Below are positions 7,625 through 14,806 of a stretch of 36,511 nucleotides of DNA, in pieces. The stretch is from positions 1-36,511 of the forward strand of contig JBFXAN010000054.1 in NCBI GenBank assembly GCA_050184225.1, given 5' to 3'. Both the position numbers and the translations under genes were made by a program. Source of the DNA: JBFXAN01 sp050184225. Lineage in GTDB: Bacteria > Chloroflexota > Dehalococcoidia > CAUJGQ01. Within the stretch, counting starts at the first letter, position 1. Every line of letters starts with the position of its first letter. A model generated the notes under the pieces. The model searched no databases, had not been told where the DNA came from, and worked only from the letters and a program-made list of their open reading frames with translations.

Positions 7625-8794
7625 CTAGCGCAGGTAGGTGGCGACGCCGCGCTCCAACTCGCGGACGATCTGGGCGCGGCGGCTGGTGGGGTCGGCGGTG
7701 GGGGCGAGCAGGCTGCGCGCCTCTGCCGGGTTGGTGAGGAAGGCCGGTTCGACGAGCACGGCGGGCATCGTCGTGTAGAGCAGCACGCGGGCGCCGAAGT
7801 GACGGGCGCCGAAGTCGATCGCATCGGTGCGGGCGGTACTGAAGAGTCCGCTCTGCATGACGCCAGCCATCGCTTCGGCGAGGGGGATGTCGCTGGCCTT
7901 GCCGTGGAGCGCCAGCGCGCCGTTGATCGCGCGGTTGTCGACGCCGTTCAAGTGGACGGAGATGGCGATGTCGGCGCCGGAGATGTTGCAGAGGTAGGCG
8001 CGGTTGGCAAGCTCGAGCGTGAGATCGCTCTGACGGGTGAGAGTGACATCGGCGCCCTGTGCCCGCAGGCGCTGGGCGAGGGCGAGCGAGATGTCGAGCG
8101 TGACATCGGCCTCGCGCAACGTGCGGCCATCGTCGAAGACGTAGGCCGCACCGGATTCGGCGCCGCCGTGACCGGGGTCAATGCAGATGCTTCGGCCGGC
8201 GAGTGTCCCGCGTCCTGAGGCTGCTCGAAGGGAAGACGGCAGCGCCAACTCCTGGCCCGCGCGGATCAGATTCGGCTGAGTGATCCCGTTCGCGGCCGCG
8301 AGCGCGTCGGCATAGTCGGCCGCGCCGTATTCCCGCAGGGCGATCGACGTGAGTGTCTCACCCAGGGCCACGGTGACGCGCCGCGCCGATGCGGCGACCG
8401 GGATAGACGATGGCGTTGCTGCCGTCGATGGTGCGGCGCCGCTCGCGACGAGACCATCGCGTGACGGAAGCCGCAACTGCATCCCGGCGAAGACGAGGTC
8501 GGGGTTCATCAGCCGGTTCGCCGTGGCGATGACGTCGGCCTCGGCGGCGTCGCCGTAGTAGCGGAGGGCGATTCCGGTAAGCGTTTCGCCGGGTTGCACC
8601 GTGACGCTGGGCGGCGTCTGCGCGAAGACGCTGCCGCCGGCGATACTCACGGTCAGCGCCAGCGCTGCCGCCGCACCGCCGAAGATCGACCGGCGCTTCC
8701 GGATCAGGTTCGAACGTCGTGAGTCGGCGGGTGGAATGCGATCACCTGCACCGCCGGAGAGTGATCCGGAAGCCGCCCGGTGGGGGTCGGACAT
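7625..8794 (-). CDS. LysM-containing N-acetylmuramoyl-L-alanine amidase (Amidase_3)
   Basis: The protein has 389 residues. I chose the start at 8794 because GGAGGAG lies 2-3 bp upstream; a longer frame to 8839 lacks support. After a basic stretch there is a signal or transmembrane segment (about 36-59, ending SVFAQ). Two LysM domains follow (about 63-110 and 139-186, each with the PGETLT/LGETLT and IALR.YG pattern) and bind glycan chains. The Amidase_3 domain (about 200-389) has the zinc ligands His209 (DPGHGG), Glu228 and His281 (SVHLN) and the catalytic Glu349 (VEPAFLTN). It cleaves the bond between MurNAc and the peptide stem, outside the membrane, in cell separation or turnover. It runs convergent to the HTH operon and has no partner gene nearby. 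Confidence 0.96.
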   Translation of the reverse strand: MSDPHRAASGSLSGGAGDRIPPADSRRSNLIRKRRSIFGGAAAALALTVSIAGGSVFAQTPPSVTVQPGETLTGIALRYYGDAAEADVIATANRLMNPDLVFAGMQLRLPSRDGLVASGAAPSTAATPSSIPVAASARRVTVALGETLTSIALREYGAADYADALAAANGITQPNLIRAGQELALPSSLRAASGRGTLAGRSICIDPGHGGAESGAAYVFDDGRTLREADVTLDISLALAQRLRAQGADVTLTRQSDLTLELANRAYLCNISGADIAISVHLNGVDNRAINGALALHGKASDIPLAEAMAGVMQSGLFSTARTDAIDFGARHFGARVLLYTTMPAVLVEPAFLTNPAEARSLLAPTADPTSRRAQIVRELERGVATYLR

Positions 8795-8865
8795 GGCTCC
8801 TCCTGCAGCACCCCGCCACCGGAATGAGCCGCCGAGCATGTACCCGGCTTGGAAGCGTATTCGCT

Positions 8866-8879
8866 CGGTTCGTGAACCG
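8866..8879. promoter_or_regulatory. Short palindrome upstream of the amidase gene
   Basis: CGGTTC and GAACCG are separated by 2 bp, about 72-85 bp upstream of the amidase start. It could be an operator, but no clear promoter boxes flank it. Confidence 0.25.
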
Positions 8880-8994
8880 TTCGCACACGCCCTGTAATCT
8901 CACCCTAACGAAGCGATTCACCGCGGGTCAACGGGAATCACGTCCCTGTTTGGCTGGTTGTCATATCGGAGGATATGGTGGCACGTTGCGCGGT

Positions 8995-9068
8995 CTGAGA
9001 GCGTGGTTGAGCATGAAGCATGGCGGTCAGTTTTGTGTCCGAGATCCTTCGCTGTTGCTCAGGATGAC
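8995..9068. repeat. Dispersed repeat, one arm (GAGATCCTTCGCT family)
   Basis: The core 9038-9068 differs by a few bases from the right arm of the 31-bp palindrome at 17454-17484, and its outer flank (GAGCGTGGTTGAG, 8998-9010) also occurs at 17376 and, inverted, near 17520. It is a partial copy of the element described at 17373-17523. The rest of the 365-bp gap 8795-9159 shows no gene. Confidence 0.7.
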
Positions 9069-9159
9069 AAACGCAAGCGCGACCACTCATTCAAGCATGG
9101 TCCGAGAGTTCCGGCCCTGAGATCACGACGCGCTGGCCCCGTAATCTCGACCGTCCATT

Positions 9160-9411
9160 TCACAAACCAAACTCCCGCTTGATCTCCTCCATCGAGTACA
9201 CGTCTCCGCGTGCGATGGCTTCCCGTGCTTCAGCGACAGCGGCGGCTTCTTCCGACGTCTCCGGTTCGTCGTCGAGCGGCGCCGTCGCGAGCGTGACCAG
9301 CATCCGGTTGTCGCGCAGCTCGTGACGCCACTGAATGAGCAACTCGGCCATATGCAGGTCGCACTCCGGCAGCTCAGCGAGCAACTGATGGAGTTGCTCG
9401 CGCGTGATCAT
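9160..9411 (-). CDS. Small acidic antitoxin-like protein
   Basis: The protein has 83 residues. AGGAGG lies 7 bp before the ATG, and the gene begins 15 bp after the nuoG stop, so it is probably on the nuoI-nuoG transcript. The N-terminal half is helical (REQLHQLLAELPECDLHMAELL). The C-terminal end AREAIARGDVYSMEEIKREFGL resembles the tails of small toxin-antitoxin antitoxins, which have a GxxxSxEEVKRxLG pattern. No toxin gene is adjacent. It may be an orphan antitoxin or an unrelated small regulator, so the family call is tentative. Confidence 0.65.
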   Translation of the reverse strand: MITREQLHQLLAELPECDLHMAELLIQWRHELRDNRMLVTLATAPLDDEPETSEEAAAVAEAREAIARGDVYSMEEIKREFGL

Positions 9412-9426
9412 CGCCGACCTCCTGGA

Positions 9427-12150
9427 TCACACGGCCGCCGGCACCTTAAGCCGGACCCGGGTGGGGGCCGTCGCGCCGTTCTCGGCGGGGAGGATCGATG
9501 TGACTTCGCCGCCGTTGTAGAGGAGGGGGACGAAGACGCTGCCGGCGGGGACCATGTCGGTCACCTGGGCACGAATGCGCATCTCGCCCTGGTCGGTGGC
9601 GAGCGTGACCTCGTCACCGTCGGCGATGCCGAGGCGTTCGGCATCCTCCAGCGACACCTCGACGAACTCCTCGCGGTGCAGCTTGTCGGCGTCGGGCTTG
9701 TGGATGGCGGTCGCTTCGATGCTGGTGTAGAGCGTGCGGCCGGTCATCAGCGCCAACTGGAGGACATCGACCGGCGCCTCCTCGTCGGCAGTGATGGACT
9801 GGAGTGCGTTGGCGGGGACGGCGCCGTTGAAGTCCTGCCGCCGGTCGCCGGCGATCAGGTCGATGTAGCGGACGCCGGCGTAGGCGGGGACGATCGCGGC
9901 AATCTCCGCCATCACCGCCTCCGGGTTCTCAGAGAAGGTAACGGAGCGGCCAAGTTTGGCGGCGAGGATCGTGCCAAGCTCGGCCAGTGCCTCGATCGCG
10001 GGGCGGGCCTGCTCCTGCCGGCCGGTGGCGACGCTGCGCCGGAGGATGCGGCGGTCGGCGGGGGTGTAGGTGCCGGCCTTGCCGTAGACGTCGACGTCGG
10101 GGAGGACGTATTCCGCCAGCTCGGCGGTGTCGGTCATGACGTTGTCGATCACGACGAGCAGGTCGAGCGCCTCCAAAGCGGCGTGGACGCCGGCCTTGTC
10201 CGGCACACTGAGCATCGGATTGTCGCCGGTGATGACGAGCGCCTTGAGCTTCCCATCCCGCGCCGCCGCGAGCATGCCCTGGAGGGTGAGCCCCTCGACC
10301 TGCGAGAGACGGACGCCGCCCCAGGTCTCGCCGGCCTGGCCGCGATAGGCGCCGTCGGCGAGCGGATGGTAGCCGGGGAGGAGTTCAGGTGTCACACCGA
10401 GGCCGCGCAGGCCGTTGACGTTGACGTCGGTCGGCATCACGTAGAGGGATGCCGGGGCGCGAGCCGGGCCGCAGACGACGATGGCGAGGTTGGCGGCGGC
10501 CTTGGCGGTGTCGGCGTTCTGCCAGGCGTTGACGTGGGTCGGCGCGAAGACGACGGCGACGTTCGCATCCTCGCCCCTGGCGATCGCGTCCTTGAAGACG
10601 GCGACGGCCTCAGCCAGGGAGGGCGTGCCGCTCGTGTCGAGGTTGCCGCCGGCCGCGGCCTGGATGCCGCCGACGCCGCTCTGGTTCAGTCCATCGCGGA
10701 CTTCCTGGTCGGCGAGGAGGGCGCGGACGAGGGCGGTGATGGACTGCACCTCACCGCCGGGGGCGGGCCGCAGCCACGCCTCGGCGAAGTCGACCAACTC
10801 GCCCCAGCGGGCGCCGACGTAGACGAGGCGGGCATCGTTGTAGGCGACTGCGTCCTTGAGGCGCAGAGCGGCGACCGGGTGGCTCGCTTCGAGGTCGTCG
10901 CCGACAACGAGGATGTGCGTCGCCGTGCGCAGCCGGGTCATGTCGGCGGGCAGCGACTCAGAGCCGAAGGCGCCCTTGACCGCGCTGCCGACGGCGCGGG
11001 CGACGGCGCCGCCGCTGAAGTCGATGTTGTTCGTGCCGACGACGGCGCGGGCGATCTTCTGGACGGTGTACGCCTCCTCGTTGACGAGGAGTGGTCCGGC
11101 GAGGAAGCCGATCGCGTCCGGTCCGTGTTCGTTGGCGATGGCGGCGAGGCGGCCGGCGATGCCACCGAGGGCCGAGTCCCAATCGATCGGCGCCATCAGG
11201 TCGCCACGGCGGACGAGCGGGCGCTGGAGGTACTCGCGCGCCTTGAGCGCATCGTAGTGATAGCGGCCGCGCACGCAGATCTGGTCCTGGGAGACGGGGT
11301 TAACCGTGCTGGGGCGGACCATGACGCCGCGGCCGTCCTTGACGCCGAGCTTGATCGTGCAGCCGACGGAGCAGTAGGAGCAGACGGTTTCGACCCACTC
11401 GTCCGGGCGCGAGATCCACTTGTGTGGGTGCTCGAGCAGGGTGGCGGTGGGGCAGACATCGATGCAGGCGCCGCAGAAGTCGCAGTTGGACTCGTCGACG
11501 CGGCCGCCGGCGCCGAAGGCGATGCGCGTGCTGAAGCCGCGGCCGGCGAGGGTGATTGCGCCGGTGTGGCGCAGCTCGTCGCAGGCGCGGACGCAGCGCG
11601 TACAGATGATGCACATCTTCGGGTCGAACTCGAGGAAGGGGTTGGCGCGGTCGGCGGGCGGGTGTTCGGGCGAGGCGTAGAAGGAGCGGGCCTCGCCCTC
11701 CCACGGCTCGAACTTGGCCATGCCGACGACCTCGCAGGTCGCCTGGAGCTCGCAGCGGTAGTTCTTCGGGCAGGTGACGCAGCGGTGGGTGACGACATCG
11801 TCACGCAGGCAGATGTCGCCGGGATGGCAGTGTTCGCGGCGGTGGCAGGTGAGGCAGCGGTCGGAGTGATTCGCCAGGATCAGGGAGAGCACCTGCTTGC
11901 GCGCCTGACCGACATCATCGGAGGTGCGGGAGCGGACGACCATCCCGTCCGTCACCTTGGTGGAGCAGGAGAGTTGGAGGCCGCGGGCGCCCTCGATCTC
12001 GACGAGGCAGGTGCGACAGCCGGCGTAGGGAGGCAGCCCATCGATGTAACAGAGGCTGGAGACGTAGACGCCCGCTGCTTTACAGACTTCGAGCAATGTC
12101 GCCCCGTCGGCGCATTCAACCGGCTGACCGTCGATCGTGATGTTTGCCAT
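9427..12150 (-). CDS. nuoG: NADH-quinone oxidoreductase subunit G (NuoG-like)
   Basis: The protein has 907 residues; AAAGG lies before the ATG. A 2Fe-2S ferredoxin domain has Cys34, 45, 48 and 62. The His95/Cys99/102/108 cluster (HxxxCxxCxxxxxC) follows, then extra Cys pairs typical of this family. Two 4Fe-4S motifs lie at Cys180-190 and Cys223-233, and the molybdopterin-type 4Fe-4S motif at Cys257/260/264/292. The molybdopterin oxidoreductase fold runs to about 750, with a C-terminal dinucleotide-binding-like domain. At the place where formate dehydrogenases have Cys or Sec, this protein reads VGTNNIDFSGGAVARAVG with no Cys. The fold therefore looks inactive as a formate dehydrogenase, and the protein fits the peripheral arm of complex I, passing electrons along its clusters. 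nuoI lies just upstream. Formate dehydrogenase-like automatic names are likely but not supported. Confidence 0.85.
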   Translation of the reverse strand: MANITIDGQPVECADGATLLEVCKAAGVYVSSLCYIDGLPPYAGCRTCLVEIEGARGLQLSCSTKVTDGMVVRSRTSDDVGQARKQVLSLILANHSDRCLTCHRREHCHPGDICLRDDVVTHRCVTCPKNYRCELQATCEVVGMAKFEPWEGEARSFYASPEHPPADRANPFLEFDPKMCIICTRCVRACDELRHTGAITLAGRGFSTRIAFGAGGRVDESNCDFCGACIDVCPTATLLEHPHKWISRPDEWVETVCSYCSVGCTIKLGVKDGRGVMVRPSTVNPVSQDQICVRGRYHYDALKAREYLQRPLVRRGDLMAPIDWDSALGGIAGRLAAIANEHGPDAIGFLAGPLLVNEEAYTVQKIARAVVGTNNIDFSGGAVARAVGSAVKGAFGSESLPADMTRLRTATHILVVGDDLEASHPVAALRLKDAVAYNDARLVYVGARWGELVDFAEAWLRPAPGGEVQSITALVRALLADQEVRDGLNQSGVGGIQAAAGGNLDTSGTPSLAEAVAVFKDAIARGEDANVAVVFAPTHVNAWQNADTAKAAANLAIVVCGPARAPASLYVMPTDVNVNGLRGLGVTPELLPGYHPLADGAYRGQAGETWGGVRLSQVEGLTLQGMLAAARDGKLKALVITGDNPMLSVPDKAGVHAALEALDLLVVIDNVMTDTAELAEYVLPDVDVYGKAGTYTPADRRILRRSVATGRQEQARPAIEALAELGTILAAKLGRSVTFSENPEAVMAEIAAIVPAYAGVRYIDLIAGDRRQDFNGAVPANALQSITADEEAPVDVLQLALMTGRTLYTSIEATAIHKPDADKLHREEFVEVSLEDAERLGIADGDEVTLATDQGEMRIRAQVTDMVPAGSVFVPLLYNGGEVTSILPAENGATAPTRVRLKVPAAV

Positions 12151-12161
12151 CGTGAAGCCTT

Positions 12162-12254
12162 TAGCTTTTAGTTGTTAGCCATTAGCCATTAGCTATTAGC
12201 CACTCGTCAGTAACCACCGGACCCTAACGGCTAACGGCTAATGGCTAACGGCTA
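12162..12254. repeat. Heptad-repeat palindrome in the nuoI-nuoG gap
   Basis: TTAGCCA/TTAGCTA-type units (12162-12203) face their complement GGCTAAC/GGCTAAT (12224-12254) across a 20-nt loop. The array fills the space between the nuoI stop and the nuoG ribosome site, so it would form a hairpin in the joint mRNA. Confidence 0.8.
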
Positions 12255-12749
12255 TCAGTCTTCGCCTCGTGTGCTTTTCGAGACGGCTTCGGCGCGTTCG
12301 TTGCCGAAGGGCGCCTTCTGGCCGTTGGGGTAGGTGTAGTTGTGCGTGCGCAGGTAATCCTGGGCGAGGTCGGTGAGGTCGTGTTTGTCCTTGTACATGT
12401 CGTCGAAGGTGAGGACGGCGTCTTTGAAGGTGCCGCCGACCTGGATCGCCTCGTAGGGGCAGGCCTCGGTGCAGAGGCCGCAGTACATACAGAGGCGGAA
12501 GTCGATCTCGTAGCGGTCCTTGTTGAGGGAACCGTCCGGATTGGGGCTGGTGGCGACGAGGATGCAGCCGTCCGGGCAGGCCTGGGCGCAGGTGGAGCAG
12601 CCGGTGCAGCGTTCGTCGAACCAGAGCAGGTTCGTGCGAGCGCGTGCCGGGATTGGCCGCACCTCTTCCGGAAACTGAATGGTGACGGGTTTGCGGAAGA
12701 GGTGCTTGAAGGTCTGCTTCAGGCCCTTGGCGATGCCGATTCCGTACAC
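12255..12749 (-). CDS. nuoI: NADH-quinone oxidoreductase subunit I (NuoI)
   Basis: The protein has 164 residues from a GTG start with GAGGTGG 5 bp upstream. It starts with the amphipathic helix that docks NuoI on the membrane arm (GIAKGLKQTFKHLFRKPVT). Two 8Fe-ferredoxin motifs follow: Cys48/51/54/58 and Cys87/90/93/97, the latter in RLCMYCGLCTEACPYEAI. These clusters (N6a and N6b) carry electrons from NuoG toward quinone. The C-terminal tail is typical. It is followed by nuoG, but no other nuo gene is in the window. The next gene upstream is a Uma2 endonuclease, so the complex I cluster is split or the pair is a separate copy. Confidence 0.94.
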   Translation of the reverse strand: MYGIGIAKGLKQTFKHLFRKPVTIQFPEEVRPIPARARTNLLWFDERCTGCSTCAQACPDGCILVATSPNPDGSLNKDRYEIDFRLCMYCGLCTEACPYEAIQVGGTFKDAVLTFDDMYKDKHDLTDLAQDYLRTHNYTYPNGQKAPFGNERAEAVSKSTRGED

Positions 12750-12765
12750 TGGGCCACCTCGTTTA

Positions 12766-13314
12766 TCAGTCGAACAGACGATCGATCTCGATAGTCACGT
12801 CGGGCAGCGCCGCCGGTTGGATGACGCCGCCCCGATGCAGGGTCATGCCATAGCTCCCGTCCGGCTGGCGGCGCCAGGCGGTGAGGGTGCGTTCGTAAGG
12901 ATGAATCCGCCAGACTTCCAGATCGCCGCGCTGTTGGTACTCTAGGACCTTCGTGTCGACGTCGTACTCACCGGTCGAGGGCGACCAAATTTCGACGACG
13001 AGCGGCACCGGTTCTTCATAGACCTCGAAAGTGCCAGGTTGCTGTCTTAGCCGGACGACCATGGCGCGTGGAATGACGCACAGATCTGGCACGTAGAATG
13101 TGCCGGACGAGATCCTCAGGCGTCCATCGCCTTCGGCAACAGCGTAGCGGCTGCGGTCGATCTGGAGAATGAACTGGTCACGAAGGGCACGAGCCGCCTC
13201 GTTGTGTTCGGTGGTCATGGGCGGCTTGTCCCGAAGACGGCCACAGACGAGTTCCCACTTTCCCTCGGGGTCTTCCAAGGCCACGCGCTCATAGGTTTCT
13301 ACGCTCACCGGCAT
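12766..13314 (-). CDS. Uma2 family (DUF820) putative endonuclease
   Basis: The protein has 182 residues from the ATG at 13314, which has AAGGA 7 bp upstream; an ATG at 13332 is possible. The PD-(D/E)XK-like core shows WELVCGRLRDKPPMTTEHNEAA, the VPDLCVIP aspartate motif and PLVVEIWSPSTGEYD (E..SPST) followed by TKVLEYQQRGDLEVWRI (lysine after the motif). The end, LPDVTIEIDRLF, is the usual Uma2 C-terminus. Uma2 proteins are very abundant in cyanobacteria and Chloroflexota and are linked to mobile DNA, with no proven cell role. The gene is 16 bp upstream of nuoI on the same strand, so it is probably co-transcribed with it. A remnant of a second copy lies near 14.7 kb. Confidence 0.9.
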   Translation of the reverse strand: MPVSVETYERVALEDPEGKWELVCGRLRDKPPMTTEHNEAARALRDQFILQIDRSRYAVAEGDGRLRISSGTFYVPDLCVIPRAMVVRLRQQPGTFEVYEEPVPLVVEIWSPSTGEYDVDTKVLEYQQRGDLEVWRIHPYERTLTAWRRQPDGSYGMTLHRGGVIQPAALPDVTIEIDRLFD

Positions 13315-13325
13315 GGTCAGTTCCT

Positions 13326-13634
13326 TCAGCATCCCTGGCTGCCGTAGATCCTCGACGTGCGAGGAAGCTGCCCTTCCATCCTCAGAATAGCGGAGTGCCG
13401 AACTACGGTGAAGAGATTGCGAAGCGAATCACGAGTAAATGGGGCAGCGGGCAACGGGTCGAAGCTTGATTGAATGGTTCTATTCCGCAGGTCGCGCGGC
13501 TGAATCTGGAGCAGTTGATTGAATGTGCGTAACAGGTTCGGATTGTGGCCGCAATCTTGATTGTTTGCTCGATCGTTCGCGCTGTGACGATGGGGCGGGA
13601 CGAATTGGTGGCCAGGGACTATGTCACGTTTCAC
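13326..13634 (-). CDS. Possible small Arg/Asn-rich protein (doubtful)
   Basis: A strong AAAGGAGG site lies 6 bp before a GTG at 13634, and the frame runs 102 codons to a TGA that overlaps the alternative Uma2 start (ATGCTGA). This arrangement favours translation. Against it, the predicted protein is rich in Arg, Asn, Gln and His, has no recognisable fold, and its codon third positions are less GC-rich than in the neighbours. It may be a leader peptide, a decayed gene or chance. Confidence 0.3.
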   Translation of the reverse strand: MKRDIVPGHQFVPPHRHSANDRANNQDCGHNPNLLRTFNQLLQIQPRDLRNRTIQSSFDPLPAAPFTRDSLRNLFTVVRHSAILRMEGQLPRTSRIYGSQGC

Positions 13635-13727
13635 GGAGCGCCTCCTTTCTGGTCGGAGTATGACGGCAGGGTACGGAACAGATGTGCTGTCCGTCGAGCG
13701 GCCGGCGACACTGCGAAGCGCTGACAC

Positions 13728-13745
13728 CGGGAGGCATAGCTCCCG
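13728..13745. terminator. Hairpin downstream of the UPF0175/PIN genes
   Basis: CGGGAG and CTCCCG with a 6-nt loop lie about 50 bp after the PIN gene stop on the minus strand. A 10-bp palindrome, ATGACGTCAT, follows at 13750-13759. The hairpin could be a weak terminator. The gap 13635-13797 shows no gene. Confidence 0.35.
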
Positions 13746-13797
13746 CACTATGACGTCATGAAGGCTCCGAAGAAGCGGTCGAAGGTATTAGTGACGT

Positions 13798-14301
13798 TCA
13801 ACGCGGGGTCTCGATAGCGTCCAGGGCGCGCCGTGCGTCGGTGATGATTTCGGGCGCGGTTATTGGCTCAATGAGGGCGAGTTTGGTGCGGGCTGCGCGG
13901 TCGCTGATGATCTGCTGGTCGCAGAGTACGACGACAACGGCGGGAACCGTCACGATGGAGATGGCGAGGTTTGACGCGTAGATGGCGGCCCGGCGCTCAT
14001 TGATCAAAAGCGCGGCGCCGAGGTGTTGGGCGAGGGGAATGGCCTCGGCTTCACCTGCCCCGAAGATTGTCAATGGGGCCGGTGCAGGATCAGATGGGTC
14101 TGACATCTGGACGCGCAGATGGCGGAAGAGTGTTGCATACGGGTACTCACGCCGTGGAGCCGAGGGCTGAACGGCGAGAATCTCTCGTTCGACGGCACGC
14201 GGGACGATGATCTCGAAGAGGTCCAGGCAGTTTGCCGCGACTTCGGCGCGATATGCGGCGATCCAGAACGAGGTTTCGAGGACCGCGGCGACGCGCACCA
14301 T
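13798..14301 (-). CDS. PIN-domain toxin-like protein (DUF3368 type)
   Basis: The protein has 167 residues and starts 11 bp after the UPF0175 gene on the same strand. The pattern fits the DUF3368 PIN group: an N-terminal strand with VLETSFWIAAY, DLFEIIVPRAVEREIL, the GAGEAEAIPLA motif, and a C-terminal strand-helix LLINERRAAIYASNLAISIV. PIN toxins cut RNA with a cluster of acidic residues. Here the usual first Asp is Glu9 and the usual Asp in the LLxDER segment is Asn, so the metal site may be weakened or rearranged. The UPF0175 partner upstream is the usual antitoxin neighbour. The call rests on pattern and context. Confidence 0.7.
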   Translation of the reverse strand: MVRVAAVLETSFWIAAYRAEVAANCLDLFEIIVPRAVEREILAVQPSAPRREYPYATLFRHLRVQMSDPSDPAPAPLTIFGAGEAEAIPLAQHLGAALLINERRAAIYASNLAISIVTVPAVVVVLCDQQIISDRAARTKLALIEPITAPEIITDARRALDAIETPR

Positions 14302-14312
14302 CCGCCGATTCT

Positions 14313-14666
14313 CTAACGATCGGATTCGGTCAGCGTCGCCGCTGCCGCAGCGAGGCGCGAGCTTCCGAAGCGTCTTGCTAGATAGTCGAGTTCCGAGGCG
14401 AGCGTCGATGGACCTGCGAGCAACGGGATACCCCGCTCCGCCAGTCGATCCAGGAATGCTGCCCGAGGGAGGCCGGCGATCGCCGCTGCGTCCGCCGAAT
14501 CGGCGCCTTGGAGATAGACCAGCAGACCCTGTTCGAGGCGCAATTCCTTGACGCCGCGCAACGCCGCACGTTTAAGGACGGCCGCCGCCGGCTCACCGGT
14601 CACGGCGCTGAGGTCGTCCAGCGCCGCCAATTCATCATCGGTCAGGTGGATCGATTTCGCCGGCAT
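14313..14666 (-). CDS. UPF0175 family antitoxin-like protein
   Basis: The protein has 117 residues. I chose the start at 14666 because AGGAAAG lies upstream; the frame extends further but without support. The N-terminal half (SIHLTDDELAALDDLSAVTG... AVLKRAALRGVKELRLEQGL) is a helical regulator-like region. The C-terminal half has the UPF0175 mark DAAAIAGLPRAAFLDRLAERGI. Members of this family lie next to DUF3368 PIN genes and are taken as their antitoxins. A TATACT box lies 26 bp upstream (14693-14698, minus strand). The two genes form a compact operon. Confidence 0.8.
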   Translation of the reverse strand: MPAKSIHLTDDELAALDDLSAVTGEPAAAVLKRAALRGVKELRLEQGLLVYLQGADSADAAAIAGLPRAAFLDRLAERGIPLLAGPSTLASELDYLARRFGSSRLAAAAATLTESDR

Positions 14667-14692
14667 GGCTTTCCTGACTGCGAGTTGTGTGT

Positions 14693-14698
14693 AGTATA
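14693..14698 (-). promoter_or_regulatory. -10 box of the UPF0175/PIN operon
   Basis: TATACT on the minus strand lies 26 bp before the antitoxin ATG. No good -35 box is visible at 16-18 bp. Confidence 0.4.
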
Positions 14699-14719
14699 CC
14701 GCAGGCATCGGCAGGTCGG

Positions 14720-14791
14720 TTTGCCGAAGCGGCGGTCGATGGTGATGGCAACGTCGGGGAGGACGACAGGGCGGTTCACGCCGCTCCAGAG
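14720..14791 (-). pseudogene. C-terminal remnant of a Uma2 family gene
   Basis: One minus-strand frame reads WSGVNRPVVLPDVAITIDRR and then FGK, which matches the Uma2 C-terminus of the intact gene at 12.8 kb (GGVIQPAALPDVTIEIDRLF). The rest of the gene is missing, and upstream codons do not look like Uma2. It is probably a decayed copy left after insertion or deletion next to the antitoxin and the methyltransferase. Confidence 0.6.
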
Positions 14792-14806
14792 AGGAGACAC
14801 CCTGCG

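Noticed and set aside
9427..12150. Formate dehydrogenase alpha subunit
   Set aside because: The iron-sulfur pattern would fit, but the Cys/Sec of the molybdopterin site is absent and nuoI is the neighbour.
9322..12171. A 949-codon open frame on the + strand
   Set aside because: It is fully antisense to nuoG. Long antisense frames are expected opposite GC-rich genes, and the product is Gly/Asp/Val-rich with no motif.
12162..12254. CRISPR array
   Set aside because: The units are 7 bp, degenerate and palindromic, with no spacers and no cas genes.
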